Shown here in pieces: positions 8,787 to 17,323 of a stretch of DNA of 64,000 nucleotides. This DNA is from Deltaproteobacteria bacterium (GTDB taxonomy: Bacteria > Desulfobacterota > Desulfobacteria > Desulfobacterales > QNYZ01), in NCBI GenBank assembly GCA_003973265.1, contig QNYZ01000060.1, positions 28,330 through 92,329 on the forward strand. Reading direction: 5' to 3'. A program made the position numbers and the translations under genes. The first letter of the stretch is position 1. The number at the start of each line of letters is the position of its first letter. The notes beneath the pieces were generated by a model, which ran no database searches, had not been told where the DNA came from, and worked only from the letters and a program-made list of their open reading frames with translations.

Positions 8787-8884
8787 TCCTTGCCGGGACG
8801 ATTGACACAATGATTTCCCGCCGGGAGCCATGCAGGTGCTGCCGGCGGGGATTTCCCCCATTTTTTTTCTGACAGGAGCAGTCA

Positions 8885-9799
8885 ATGGAAATCCTGCTGA
8901 GCTCGCTGGCTGCGGGATTGCTTATCGGCATGGCCCTGGCCCTGGTGGCACTGGGGCTGACTATTATTTTCGGTGTCATGGACATCGTCAATTTCGCCCA
9001 TGGTGAGTTCCTCATGATCGGGATGTATACCGGCCTGTTTACTGCCCAGGCCACAGGGCTTGACCCGTTGTTTACGCTGCCCGTGGCCGCACTGGTCGGC
9101 TTTCTGCTGGGCGGGGTCTGCTACTACGGATTTATCCGGTTTCTTATACGGGGCCCCATGGTGGCTCAACTCCTGGGCACGTTCGGTCTGATGCTTTTTC
9201 TGCGCAATCTCGCACTTCTTATCTTCGGATCCGAGGATCGTGCCCTTCACCACGGCCTGCTCGTGGGGCGGAGCATCGATGTGGGGATGGGCGTGATCAT
9301 TCCCGCCACCAAGCTGGCCGCGGCCGTTCTGGCGATCTTCTCCTTCTGGGCGGTCTGGATGCTGATGAACCGCACTCACGTCGGCAAAGCCCTGACAGCC
9401 ACGGCCCTTAACCCCCAGGGTGCCCGCTACATGGGCATTCCCACAGAAAAGATGAATGCCCTGGCCTGGGGCATCGGCGGTGCCACTGTCACCATTGCCG
9501 GCGCACTGCTGGTCAACTTCTGGTCGGTCAACCCCTTCGTGGGGCTGCTCTTTACCATGATCGCATTCACCATCGTGGCCCTGGGCGGGTTTGGCAGCGT
9601 GCGCGGTGCCTTTTTTGCCGCTCTGGTCGTGGGCCTGATCATGGAGTTCCCCGGGTTCTGGGATTTTTTCAGCTACACCTTTGACATCCAGTGGATGTAC
9701 GATATCCCCATGACATCGTTTAAATATACCTGGGTCTACCTGGCCTATTTTATCATCATGGTCGCGCGGCCAAGGGGGCTGTTCGGATGGAAGCATTAA
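8885..9799 (+). CDS. LIV-type ABC transporter permease (LivH-like)
   Basis: A 304-residue polytopic inner-membrane protein of the branched-chain amino-acid permease family. The N-terminal block GLLIGMALALVALGLTIIFGVMDIVNFAHGEFLM is characteristic of LivH, and the loop ALNPQGARYMGIPTEKMNALAW corresponds to the ATPase-contact region. It has about eight hydrophobic helices. AGGAG precedes the ATG. Its last 13 bases overlap the next permease, so the two subunits are likely made in a fixed ratio. Confidence 0.92.
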   Translation: MEILLSSLAAGLLIGMALALVALGLTIIFGVMDIVNFAHGEFLMIGMYTGLFTAQATGLDPLFTLPVAALVGFLLGGVCYYGFIRFLIRGPMVAQLLGTFGLMLFLRNLALLIFGSEDRALHHGLLVGRSIDVGMGVIIPATKLAAAVLAIFSFWAVWMLMNRTHVGKALTATALNPQGARYMGIPTEKMNALAWGIGGATVTIAGALLVNFWSVNPFVGLLFTMIAFTIVALGGFGSVRGAFFAALVVGLIMEFPGFWDFFSYTFDIQWMYDIPMTSFKYTWVYLAYFIIMVARPRGLFGWKH

Positions 9800-10794
9800 G
9801 AAACGCCTTCGATTTTTCGGATTCTCCCCGCGTGGATCTGGTCATTGCCGCGATGGTGGCCGTGGCCCTGCTCCTCTTTCCGCTTTTTTCACCGTCTTCC
9901 TTTGCCATTGCCACCATAATCCAGTTCTTCATTTTTGCCCTCTACGGCATGGGGTGGAACACCATCGGCGGCTATGGGGGTCAGGTCGATCTGGGCAAGG
10001 CCCAATACGTCGGCATCGGTGCGTATACCACTGCCGTGATGCTGATTCGCTGGGATATCCCTTTCTGGGTCTCCATGCCCATCGGTATGTTTTTTTCCAT
10101 CACATGGTCCTTTATCATCGGATATCCGCTCTTCCGTTTAAAGGGGCACTATTTTGCCATCGCCACCATTGCCACATCGCTGGTGCTCAAGGATTTATTT
10201 GAAATCTGGGATTTTGTCGGGGCCGCGCGGGGGCTGGAAATTTCGCCGATTAAATATTCCCCCCCCGATTTTCTCCGCCTGATCTTTAAGCAGGACATCT
10301 ATTACTACTACGTGATTTTCGGTTTTTTCCTGCTGGGTATCCTGATTATTAACTGGTTTCGCAGGTCCCGGCTTGGTTTTCAGCTGCGGGCCATCAAGGA
10401 TAACGAGGACGTGGCCCGGTCTCTGGGGATCAACGTCCATCTGTCCAAGGTCAAGACTTATGCCATTGCGACGGCCTTTGTCAGCATGGTCGGCTCGTTT
10501 CATGCCTGCTATATCAAGAATATCGAGCCCGAAGACACGATGAGCCTGGATATTTCCATTCTCATCGCCCTGATGGCGATGCTGGGAGGCGCCGGATCGT
10601 TGTGGGGGCCCATCATCGGGGCCGGTGTATTGATCCCCCTCAAAAGTTATCTCAAGGAGTGGCTGGGCGCTCGGGGCGGCCTGGTCGGAATCGATCTGAT
10701 CATATATGCCGCCATTATCATGGTAATTTCGGCCAGGGAACCCCGCGGCATATGGGGGATCGTCGAACGCGTGCGCCGCAGAAAGAGGCTATAA
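9787..10794 (+). CDS. LIV-type ABC transporter permease (LivM-like)
   Basis: A 335-residue partner permease with the LivM hallmark WNTIGGYGGQVDLGKAQYVGIGAYT near residue 60 and the cytoplasmic loop RAIKDNEDVARSLGINVHLSKVKTYA that binds the ATPase. Two-fold pattern and GAGSLWGPIIGAG near the C-terminus are also family-typical. It forms the transmembrane channel with the LivH-like subunit. The stop TAA (10792-10794) shares its last A with the ATG of the next gene. Confidence 0.92.
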   Translation: MEALRNAFDFSDSPRVDLVIAAMVAVALLLFPLFSPSSFAIATIIQFFIFALYGMGWNTIGGYGGQVDLGKAQYVGIGAYTTAVMLIRWDIPFWVSMPIGMFFSITWSFIIGYPLFRLKGHYFAIATIATSLVLKDLFEIWDFVGAARGLEISPIKYSPPDFLRLIFKQDIYYYYVIFGFFLLGILIINWFRRSRLGFQLRAIKDNEDVARSLGINVHLSKVKTYAIATAFVSMVGSFHACYIKNIEPEDTMSLDISILIALMAMLGGAGSLWGPIIGAGVLIPLKSYLKEWLGARGGLVGIDLIIYAAIIMVISAREPRGIWGIVERVRRRKRL

Positions 10795-11540
10795 TGCCGA
10801 TTCTTGACATACGTCACCTGGTAAAAGAATACGGGGGGCTCAGGGCCAACGATGACATCTCCTTTACCCTGGAGAAAGGTGAGCTGCTCGGCGTTATCGG
10901 CCCCAATGGCGCGGGAAAAACCACCTTGTTCAACTGCATTGCCGGACTACATCCGGTTACCTCGGGCCGGATCTTCTTCGACGGGCAGGATGTCACGCTG
11001 AAACCGGCCCACGAGATGGCCCGCCTGGGGCTGGCCCGGACCTTTCAGGTCTATACCGCCGCCGGCGACCTGACCGTGGTGGAGAATATCATGGTGGGCT
11101 GTTTTCTGCGCACCCGCTCCCGTAAAGATGCCCGCCGCCGGGCCGACGGGATTCTGTATGACCTCAAGCTGTCCGATCATGCCGATACCCTGGTCAGCGA
11201 ACTTCCCGTCCCTGCCCAGAAACAGGTGACCATGGCCACAGCCCTGGGTACGGCACCCCGGATGCTTTTGCTTGATGAAGTCGCCGCCGGTTTGAACCCC
11301 AGCGAGATTGATGATATCATGACCAGTATCCGGCACATCCACAACGAGATGGGTATTACCGTGATGCTTATCGAACATGTCATGGAGCTGGTAATGAATG
11401 TGTGTGACCGGCTGGTGGTGCTCGACTACGGGCACAAGATCGCCGATGGCACCCCGGCCGACATCGCCGCCAATGCCGAGGTGATCAAGGCCTATCTCGG
11501 TGAGCGCTATGTCAAGGAACATGCAGGAGAATTATCCTGA
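10794..11540 (+). CDS. LIV-type ABC transporter ATPase (LivG-like)
   Basis: A 248-residue ATPase: MPILDIRHLVKEYGGLRAN at the start, Walker A GPNGAGKTT, Walker B MLLLDEVAAGLNP and the switch His in IEHVMELVM. The AGLNP continuation and long insert between Walker A and signature are LivG features. The signature is degenerate: the expected LSGG region reads ELPVPAQKQVTMATAL. This is worth noting because the partner ATPase keeps a canonical signature, as in asymmetric ABC dimers. I use the ATG at 10794, overlapping the upstream stop; an upstream in-frame extension would run inside the LivM gene. Confidence 0.9.
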   Translation: MPILDIRHLVKEYGGLRANDDISFTLEKGELLGVIGPNGAGKTTLFNCIAGLHPVTSGRIFFDGQDVTLKPAHEMARLGLARTFQVYTAAGDLTVVENIMVGCFLRTRSRKDARRRADGILYDLKLSDHADTLVSELPVPAQKQVTMATALGTAPRMLLLDEVAAGLNPSEIDDIMTSIRHIHNEMGITVMLIEHVMELVMNVCDRLVVLDYGHKIADGTPADIAANAEVIKAYLGERYVKEHAGELS

Positions 11541-12259
11541 TGACATCCGAACCGATCCTGGCCGTGGAAAATATCAAGGTGCGCTATTCGGGCCTGCCCG
11601 TGCTCCGGGGAGTCTCCCTTTGGGTGGCCGCCGGAGAGACGGTGAGCGTCGTGGGCGCCAACGGCGCCGGAAAATCGACCCTGCTTCGGGCGATCATGGC
11701 AACCCAGCCGGTTTTTGACGGCACGATCCGGTTCCTCGGGCGGGAGATCCATGCGCTTTCCACGGAAGCTATCGTGCGCCTCGGGCTGGTCTATGTCCCT
11801 GAAGAAAAGATGCTTTTCGGCCCCTTGTCGGTGGAAGAAAATCTACGCCTGGGTGCCTATGTGATCAACGATGCCGCCCGGATTGAGCAAAATATCGAGT
11901 TTGTGTTTTCACTTTTTCCCCGTCTGAAAGAACGGCGGACCCAGGCGGCATCGACCTTGTCGGGCGGTGAACAGCAGATGGTCGCCATCGGTCGCGGCCT
12001 GATGTCCAACCCCAGGCTGCTCATGCTCGACGAACCGAGCCTGGGGCTGGCGCCGATTCTGGTGGACGAAGTGCTCGATACCGTGCGGCGGCTGAAAGCC
12101 GAGGGGATGACGATTTTACTGGTTGAACAAAATGTCCGTGAAGCCCTCGATCTGTCGGATCGCGGATATGTACTGCAAACCGGCCGGATGGTAAAAGAAG
12201 GCACCGGCCAGGCGCTTCTCGACAGCGATATTTTTCGGCAGGCGTTTCTCGGTATTTAG
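11540..12259 (+). CDS. LIV-type ABC transporter ATPase (LivF-like)
   Basis: A 239-residue second ATPase. It has Walker A GANGAGKST, the LivF phrase RLGLVYVPEEKMLFGPLSVEENL, signature LSGGEQQMVAIGRGLM and Walker B LLMLDEPSLGLAP. The start ATG shares a base with the upstream stop codon (TGATG arrangement). It pairs with the LivG-like subunit and carries the intact signature motif of the dimer. Fourteen bases separate it from the DUF1445 gene, so importer and catabolic genes are one transcript. Confidence 0.92.
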   Translation: MTSEPILAVENIKVRYSGLPVLRGVSLWVAAGETVSVVGANGAGKSTLLRAIMATQPVFDGTIRFLGREIHALSTEAIVRLGLVYVPEEKMLFGPLSVEENLRLGAYVINDAARIEQNIEFVFSLFPRLKERRTQAASTLSGGEQQMVAIGRGLMSNPRLLMLDEPSLGLAPILVDEVLDTVRRLKAEGMTILLVEQNVREALDLSDRGYVLQTGRMVKEGTGQALLDSDIFRQAFLGI

Positions 12260-12273
12260 AACTGGATTGAGCC

Positions 12274-13056
12274 ATGAATCAAAAACGTAGCGCTCGCGAA
12301 CTTCGACAACATATTCGTTCCGGCCACTGGACCGCCCAGACCAGCGGGGCGGCCGCCGGTTATGTTCAGGCCAACCTGGTCATGCTTCCTCTCCGGGAAG
12401 CCTTTCATTTTCTTCTTTTTTGCACACGTAATAGCAAACCCTGCCCGGTTCTCGACGTGTTGGACCCGGGCGAGGTAGAACCATCCATCGCCCGGGGAGC
12501 CGATCTGACCACGGACCTGCCCCGCTACCGGGTCTTTCGCCGGGGGGAAATGGTCGACGAAGTCACCGACGTGAAAGCGCTCTTTGATGAAGAAACGGTC
12601 AGTTTTCTTTTGGGATGCAGCTTTTCCTTTGAAAACGCCATGCGGGCCGCCGGATTACCCGTCCGCAATATCGAAGAGGGCAAAAACGTGTCGATGTATA
12701 AAACCAACCGTCCCTGCCGGCCGGCCGGGCCCTTCCATGCACCCCTGGTGGTCAGCATGCGGCCCCTCACCCCGGCCCAGGCGGTCCGGGCGGTCCAGGT
12801 GACCTCCCGGTTTTACCTGACCCACGGGGCACCGGTTCACATGGGGGATCCGGCCGAATTGGGCATCGCCGATCTGGCGCGTCCCGATTTCGGCGACCCG
12901 GTGGAGATTCGGCCCGGCGAAATCCCGGTCTTCTGGGCCTGCGGCGTGACCAGCTCTCTGTCGGCCGTCTCGGCCCGGCTGCCGCTGACCATTACCCATT
13001 CACCGGGGCATATGTTCGTGTCTGATTTAAAAGACGAAGAGATGACGGTCCTCTAA
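12274..13056 (+). CDS. DUF1445 / putative hydro-lyase (D-glutamate cyclase-like)
   Basis: A 260-residue cytoplasmic protein of the DUF1445 (PF07286) family. Diagnostic stretches are GYVQANLVMLP near the start, FLLGCSFSFENAM near residue 110, NVSMYKTNRPC around 147, the VSMRPL segment, and a C-terminal FWACGVTSSLS...ITHSPGHMFVSDL. The B. subtilis homologue YcsI lies in the ycsFGIJK/kip cluster with the 5-oxoprolinase genes, and a mammalian relative (DGLUCY) acts on D-glutamate/5-oxo-D-proline. Position between importer and pxpABC fits a role in 5-oxoproline or D-glutamate chemistry. The precise reaction is not certain. Confidence 0.85.
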   Translation: MNQKRSARELRQHIRSGHWTAQTSGAAAGYVQANLVMLPLREAFHFLLFCTRNSKPCPVLDVLDPGEVEPSIARGADLTTDLPRYRVFRRGEMVDEVTDVKALFDEETVSFLLGCSFSFENAMRAAGLPVRNIEEGKNVSMYKTNRPCRPAGPFHAPLVVSMRPLTPAQAVRAVQVTSRFYLTHGAPVHMGDPAELGIADLARPDFGDPVEIRPGEIPVFWACGVTSSLSAVSARLPLTITHSPGHMFVSDLKDEEMTVL

Positions 13057-13090
13057 GAATCGCTTACCCGTAACAGAGGGATGACAGTCC

Positions 13091-13885
13091 ATGAAACAGA
13101 TTGATCTGAACAGCGATATCGGCGAAAGCTTCGGCGCCTACACGATCGGCCAGGATGCGGCCGTGCTGGCCCATATCTCCTCGGCCAATATCGCCTGCGG
13201 CTGGCACGCCGGTGATCCGATGGTGATGGACAAGACGGTACAACTGGCCGTGGAAAACGGCGTCGGCATCGGCGCGCATCCGGGCTATCCCGACCTGATG
13301 GGGTTCGGCCGGCGTCAGATGAATTGCAGCCTGGAGGAAATCCGGGCCTATCTGGTCTACCAGGTCGGTGCCCTGATGGGGTTTTGTGCCGCCCACGATG
13401 TCCGCCTCCAGCATGTCAAGCCCCACGGCGCCCTGTACAACACGACGGTCAAAAACGACGACATGGTGCGCGTGATCGCCGATGCCATTGCCGCCATTGA
13501 CCCGTCGCTTTACTATGTGGCCCTGGCCGGTGCCCGGGCCGAAACCATCGGGCGGATTTGCCATCAAGCCGGTATTCGGGTAATTTTTGAGGCCTTTCCC
13601 GATCGGGCCTATACACCTCAGGGGGAGCTGGCGCCACGCCACCTGCCCGGCGCCGTTATCCGGGATCCGGCCGAAGCCGCCCAACGGGCCGCCCGGATGG
13701 CCGTGGAGGGGGCGGTCATCGCCACCGACGGCAGTATTTTGGCGCTCAACGCCCAGACCCTGTGCGTCCATGGCGATACGCCCGAAGCCGTGGCCCTGGT
13801 TCGGCAGATCCGCCAAACCCTCAAACAGGAAAGGGTCGCGGTCCGGCCCATGCTGCCCGGAAAAACGGAAAAGACCGCGCCATGA
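13091..13885 (+). CDS. pxpA: 5-oxoprolinase subunit A (LamB/YcsF family)
   Basis: PxpA works with PxpB and PxpC in ATP-dependent opening of 5-oxoproline (pyroglutamate) to glutamate. The 264-residue product shows the LamB/YcsF signature: IDLNSDIGESFGAY at the start, ANIACGWHAGDP around 35, GVGIGAHPGYPDLMGFGRR around 57, VKPHGALYN around 112 and EAFPDRAYTPQGELAPR around 161. Length matches the family. The stop overlaps the pxpB start by 4 nt. Together with pxpB and pxpC the full enzyme is encoded. Confidence 0.95.
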   Translation: MKQIDLNSDIGESFGAYTIGQDAAVLAHISSANIACGWHAGDPMVMDKTVQLAVENGVGIGAHPGYPDLMGFGRRQMNCSLEEIRAYLVYQVGALMGFCAAHDVRLQHVKPHGALYNTTVKNDDMVRVIADAIAAIDPSLYYVALAGARAETIGRICHQAGIRVIFEAFPDRAYTPQGELAPRHLPGAVIRDPAEAAQRAARMAVEGAVIATDGSILALNAQTLCVHGDTPEAVALVRQIRQTLKQERVAVRPMLPGKTEKTAP

Positions 13886-14607
13886 GTACCGATCCGGCCG
13901 CCCGCCATCTCTATGCCCCGCTCCGCTTCCGGATCGCCGGAGATCGGGGCCTGCTTGTCGATTGCGGCGATGCCATCGACCCGGCCGTCAATGATAAGGT
14001 GCGCGCGTTGAAAGCTGCGGCCCGTCAGGACCCGATAGACGGCGTGACCGAGCTGATCCCTTCCTACCGGTCGCTTCTGGCCCTTTACGATCCGCTCCGG
14101 ACAGATCCCGACCGGCTGCAGAAGGACTTTATCCGGCTTGAGCAGACGTTGACCCAGGTCGATATCCCCGTTCCGGATATCGTCGAAATTCCGGTTTGCT
14201 ACGGGGGCGAATTCGGACCGGATATCGAATTCGTCGCCCGGCACAACCGGATCAGCGTCGACGAGGTCATCCGGCTGCATACCGGTCCGTGCTACCGGAT
14301 CTACATGATCGGATTCGCCCCCGGGTTTCCCTACCTGGGCGGCCTGCCGGAATCGCTTCATACCCCGCGGCTTGAAACGCCCCGCCCGGCTGTTGCCGCA
14401 GGTTCCGTCGGGATCGCCAACAACCAGACCGGCATGTATCCGGTTCAGACACCCGGTGGGTGGCGGATCATCGGCCGGACCCCTTTAAGGCTGTTCGATC
14501 CGGACCGGTCCGAACCGGTGCCCTACCAGGCCGGCGACCAGATCCGTTTCAAATCCATATCCCGGCAAAGATACCAACAGATCATTGACACCCGGGGGCT
14601 GATGTGA
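13882..14607 (+). CDS. pxpB: 5-oxoprolinase subunit B (KipI/allophanate hydrolase subunit 1 family)
   Basis: A 241-residue protein with AHS1-domain landmarks: GDRGLLVDCGD near residue 22, the ELIPSYRSLLALYDP strand around 54-68, IPVCYGGEFGPD around 107, and the conserved core YMIGFAPGFPYLGGLP followed by RLETPRPAVAAGSVGIA and QTGMYPVQTPGGWRIIGRTP. I set the start at the ATG overlapping the pxpA stop (13882), since a longer upstream frame would lie inside pxpA. The final bases overlap the GTG of pxpC. B. subtilis KipI also inhibits a kinase, but with A and C present the enzyme role is most likely. Confidence 0.94.
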   Translation: MSTDPAARHLYAPLRFRIAGDRGLLVDCGDAIDPAVNDKVRALKAAARQDPIDGVTELIPSYRSLLALYDPLRTDPDRLQKDFIRLEQTLTQVDIPVPDIVEIPVCYGGEFGPDIEFVARHNRISVDEVIRLHTGPCYRIYMIGFAPGFPYLGGLPESLHTPRLETPRPAVAAGSVGIANNQTGMYPVQTPGGWRIIGRTPLRLFDPDRSEPVPYQAGDQIRFKSISRQRYQQIIDTRGLM

Positions 14608-15563
14608 ACGGGAACGGCTTTGTTGTATTGACCCCCGGCGCCCTGACCACGGTCCAGGATCGCGGGCGCCTGGGGTATCAGGCACTCGGGATCCCCGAAT
14701 CCGGCGCCCTCGACCGTTACGCCTGCCAGGTGGCCAACCTGCTGGTGGACAATCCGCCCGGAAACGCGGTGCTGGAAATGACGGTGGTCGGGCCGACCCT
14801 GGCCGTGCTCAAACAGATGAACCTGGCCTTTGCCGGGGCGGACATGAAAATAACACTGAACCACGCTCCGGTCGACCCATGGCGCGCATTTTGCGTTAAT
14901 CCGGGCGATCTCCTTGCTTTTTCAATGACCGGCCGCGGCTGCCGCGGTTACCTGGCCGCGGGCGGTGGATTCGATCTTCCCGAAGTGATGGGCAGCCGGG
15001 CCACCTACCTGGGCGGAACCCTCGGCGGACTCAACGGCCGGCCGTTGCAGAAGGGAGATTTTCTTCCCGTGGGCCCGGCCCGGCGGGCGAAACGGTTTTA
15101 CCGGCTGCCGGACGAATTCCGCCCCGTTTATACGTCGCCAATCGTGCTCAGGGCTGTCCCCGGCCCCCAGGCAGATTATTTCACCCGGACCATCGACCGG
15201 TTTTTCAACACGGATTTTACCCTCGGTACCCGTTCCGACCGGATGGGCTGCCGGCTCGATGGCCCGGTGGTACCGCTTGATCCGGGCCGGCAGGAGAGCA
15301 TCATCTCCGAACCGATTGTTCCGGGCAGTGTCCAGATCCCGGCCGACGGCCAGCCGATCATCCTGCTGGGCGAGCAGACCACCGGTGGATACGCCAAGAT
15401 CGCCACGGTGATCACCCCGGATCTGTCCCGCCTGGCCCAGGCCGTGCCGGGGGATACGATCCAGTTTGAACCGGTTGATCTGAAAAGTGCTTTCCGGATT
15501 TACAGAAAAGAGACGACCCGCATGGATGCGATTTACAGGGCTTTGACCGGTTCCTCCACCTGA
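14604..15563 (+). CDS. pxpC: 5-oxoprolinase subunit C (KipA/allophanate hydrolase subunit 2 family)
   Basis: A 319-residue AHS2-domain protein. Features: VLTPGALTTVQDRGRLGYQALGIPESGALD at the N-terminus, NLLVDNPPGNAVLEMTVVGPTL, GYLAAGGGFDLPEVMGSRATY around 118-138, SDRMGCRLDG around 213 and the C-terminal ADGQPIILLGEQTTGGYAKIA. It pairs with PxpB as the kinase/transfer half of 5-oxoprolinase. The GTG start at 14604 overlaps the pxpB stop by 4 nt. It ends the nine-gene run that began with the LivK-like protein. Confidence 0.94.
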   Translation: MNGNGFVVLTPGALTTVQDRGRLGYQALGIPESGALDRYACQVANLLVDNPPGNAVLEMTVVGPTLAVLKQMNLAFAGADMKITLNHAPVDPWRAFCVNPGDLLAFSMTGRGCRGYLAAGGGFDLPEVMGSRATYLGGTLGGLNGRPLQKGDFLPVGPARRAKRFYRLPDEFRPVYTSPIVLRAVPGPQADYFTRTIDRFFNTDFTLGTRSDRMGCRLDGPVVPLDPGRQESIISEPIVPGSVQIPADGQPIILLGEQTTGGYAKIATVITPDLSRLAQAVPGDTIQFEPVDLKSAFRIYRKETTRMDAIYRALTGSST

Positions 15564-15590
15564 AAAATACTTAAATACTGCTGCAATGCA

Positions 15591-15619
15591 TTGACGATAG
15601 ATTCTTCAGTTCGTAAGAT
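15591..15619 (+). promoter_or_regulatory. Sigma-70-type promoter before the asparaginase-like gene
   Basis: TTGACG (15591-15596), 17-nt spacer, TAAGAT (15614-15619), about 58 nt before the start codon at 15684. It implies that the next two genes are not only read through from pxpC. Confidence 0.45.
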
Positions 15620-15683
15620 GACTTCAAGCGTCTCCCAATGGTCTCACGAGGCCGGTGTTTACGCAGATTCTTAAGGGGATAAG

Positions 15684-16169
15684 ATGAAAATCAAGATATT
15701 TACCACCGGTGGCACCCTGGATAAAATATACTTTGATGACCTGAGCACCTATGAAGTGGGTAAGCCGCGCGTGGGTGAAATACTGAAAACGGCCAAGGTG
15801 AATTTTGAATATACAATCGAAGAAATTTTTCGCAAGGACAGCCTCCAGCTGACTTCTTCCGACCGGCAGAATATAAAGCAGCGGGTCGCCGACGATCCCT
15901 CCCGTTTCATATTGATCACCCATGGTACCGACAGTATGACCCTGACCGCGGACACCCTGAAAGACATTCCGGATAAAGTGATCGTTCTGACAGGTGCCAT
16001 CAAGCCATATCTTTTCAAACAAAGTGATGCAACGTTTAACGTCGGGTGTGCCATCGGGGCCATGCAGGCTCTTTCGCCAGGGGTGTATATTGCGATGAGC
16101 GGGCTGATTTTTAAAGCCGGAGAAGTAAAAAAGAACCGAGACAAAGAGCGCTTTGAAGCCACTGGCTGA
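15684..16169 (+). CDS. Compact asparaginase-domain protein
   Basis: A 161-residue protein matching only the N-terminal domain of type I/II L-asparaginases: KIFTTGGTLDKIY holds the first catalytic-Thr motif, and ILITHGTDSMTLTAD the second. It lacks the C-terminal domain (families are usually 320-350 residues), but the frame ends naturally after KNRDKERFEATG, and short stand-alone asparaginase-like proteins of this size are known. So it is probably a complete small enzyme of uncertain amide substrate. It lies between pxpABC and a C45 hydrolase, in a nitrogen-scavenging setting. Confidence 0.8.
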   Translation: MKIKIFTTGGTLDKIYFDDLSTYEVGKPRVGEILKTAKVNFEYTIEEIFRKDSLQLTSSDRQNIKQRVADDPSRFILITHGTDSMTLTADTLKDIPDKVIVLTGAIKPYLFKQSDATFNVGCAIGAMQALSPGVYIAMSGLIFKAGEVKKNRDKERFEATG

Positions 16170-16219
16170 AAACAGGGTCGAAAATCATATTCACTTCGGA
16201 ATTTAAAAACAGGAAAATT

Positions 16220-17323
16220 ATGGGATCAATTCCGGTCATTGAACTTGACGCTGCTAACCCCGCAGAGCGGGGTCGTATTTACGGTGAGACGGCCCGAGCA
16301 ATCATTCACCAGATTCTTGGCGTCTATAAAGCGCTGTTCGGGGAAACTTCCGGGTGTACCTGGAAGAAAATTTTACTATTTCTCGAGCCCTATGCTCAAA
16401 AGGCCACGGCCTTTGCACCGGATCTGGTTGAAGAGATAGAAGGGATTGCCCAGGGTGCCGGTTTATCCTTTGAAGAAGTTTTTGCCATCAATGCCCGCTC
16501 GGAAATTCTGCTCGACCTGGGTGTTCGGAGCAACGAGTGTTCGGCCCTGGCGGTCCTTCCGGAAGCGACCTGCAATCAAACCACTTTGCTCGCCCAGAAC
16601 TGGGACTGGCACGACGATATTCTACCCTGCCAGGTTATTTTGAAAATCGGCGGAAACGATGTCTATCCGCCAATGGTGACATTTACCGAAGCCGGCCAAT
16701 TGGCCAAGATCGGAATGAATGGCTCAGGGATCGGTCTGACAGTCAACAACCTCAGTCCTGATCGAATCCGGCCCGGTGTCCCCTGGATTCTGGTCTCCCG
16801 CCGTATCCTTACATCCACTCATTTTTCTCAGGCTATGGGATATGCCCTGAGCGCACCGGCGGCCCATCCCATGAATTTTCTCATCGCGCACAGGGACGGT
16901 GAGGCTGTTGATATAGAAACAGCGCCCGGGGAAAATCACATTATTTTTCCGGATGGAAACATACTTTCTCATACCAACCACTACCTTCGTCCCTGTCTGC
17001 AATTTGTCGATCAGGCATCGCAAGATGCCAACTCATCCACTTATATTCGCCAGCACCGCCTCCAAAAGCGCCTCAAGTCCATGGATGGTCGCATCGATGT
17101 CGCGGGCATCCGGGAGATTTTAAAGGACCACTTCGATTACCCGTTTTCTATCTGTGCGCATAACTGTCTACGTATTCTTCCGGACCAGCTGCCTGCGTCC
17201 ACCGGCCTTTCCATTGTTATGGACCTGGCCGCCGGTCGGATATTTTACAATCCGGGAAATCCCTGTCAGAATCCGGTGGAACAGATCGACCTGGCGGGTT
17301 TTTTTGACATACCGATCAGATAG
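16220..17323 (+). CDS. C45-family acyltransferase/amidohydrolase (AAT-like Ntn hydrolase)
   Basis: A 367-residue Ntn-hydrolase of the acyl-CoA:6-aminopenicillanate acyltransferase (C45) family. The family motif NECSAL places the likely autoproteolytic nucleophile at Cys107, after the helical pro-segment (EEIEGIAQGAGLSFEEVFAINARSE). Downstream LLAQNWDWH, GMNGSGIGLTVNNL and ETAPGENHI match the family. Bacterial members cleave or transfer amides and N-acyl groups; substrates are mostly unknown. No signal peptide is seen, so it is likely cytoplasmic. It follows the asparaginase-like gene by 50 nt and may share its transcript. Confidence 0.85.
   Translation: MGSIPVIELDAANPAERGRIYGETARAIIHQILGVYKALFGETSGCTWKKILLFLEPYAQKATAFAPDLVEEIEGIAQGAGLSFEEVFAINARSEILLDLGVRSNECSALAVLPEATCNQTTLLAQNWDWHDDILPCQVILKIGGNDVYPPMVTFTEAGQLAKIGMNGSGIGLTVNNLSPDRIRPGVPWILVSRRILTSTHFSQAMGYALSAPAAHPMNFLIAHRDGEAVDIETAPGENHIIFPDGNILSHTNHYLRPCLQFVDQASQDANSSTYIRQHRLQKRLKSMDGRIDVAGIREILKDHFDYPFSICAHNCLRILPDQLPASTGLSIVMDLAAGRIFYNPGNPCQNPVEQIDLAGFFDIPIR

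Noticed and set aside
8882..9796. 304-codon minus-strand frame opposite the LivH-like gene
   Set aside because: Composition (His, Gln, Asp, Pro rich) is that of an antisense shadow; the plus strand is a clear permease.
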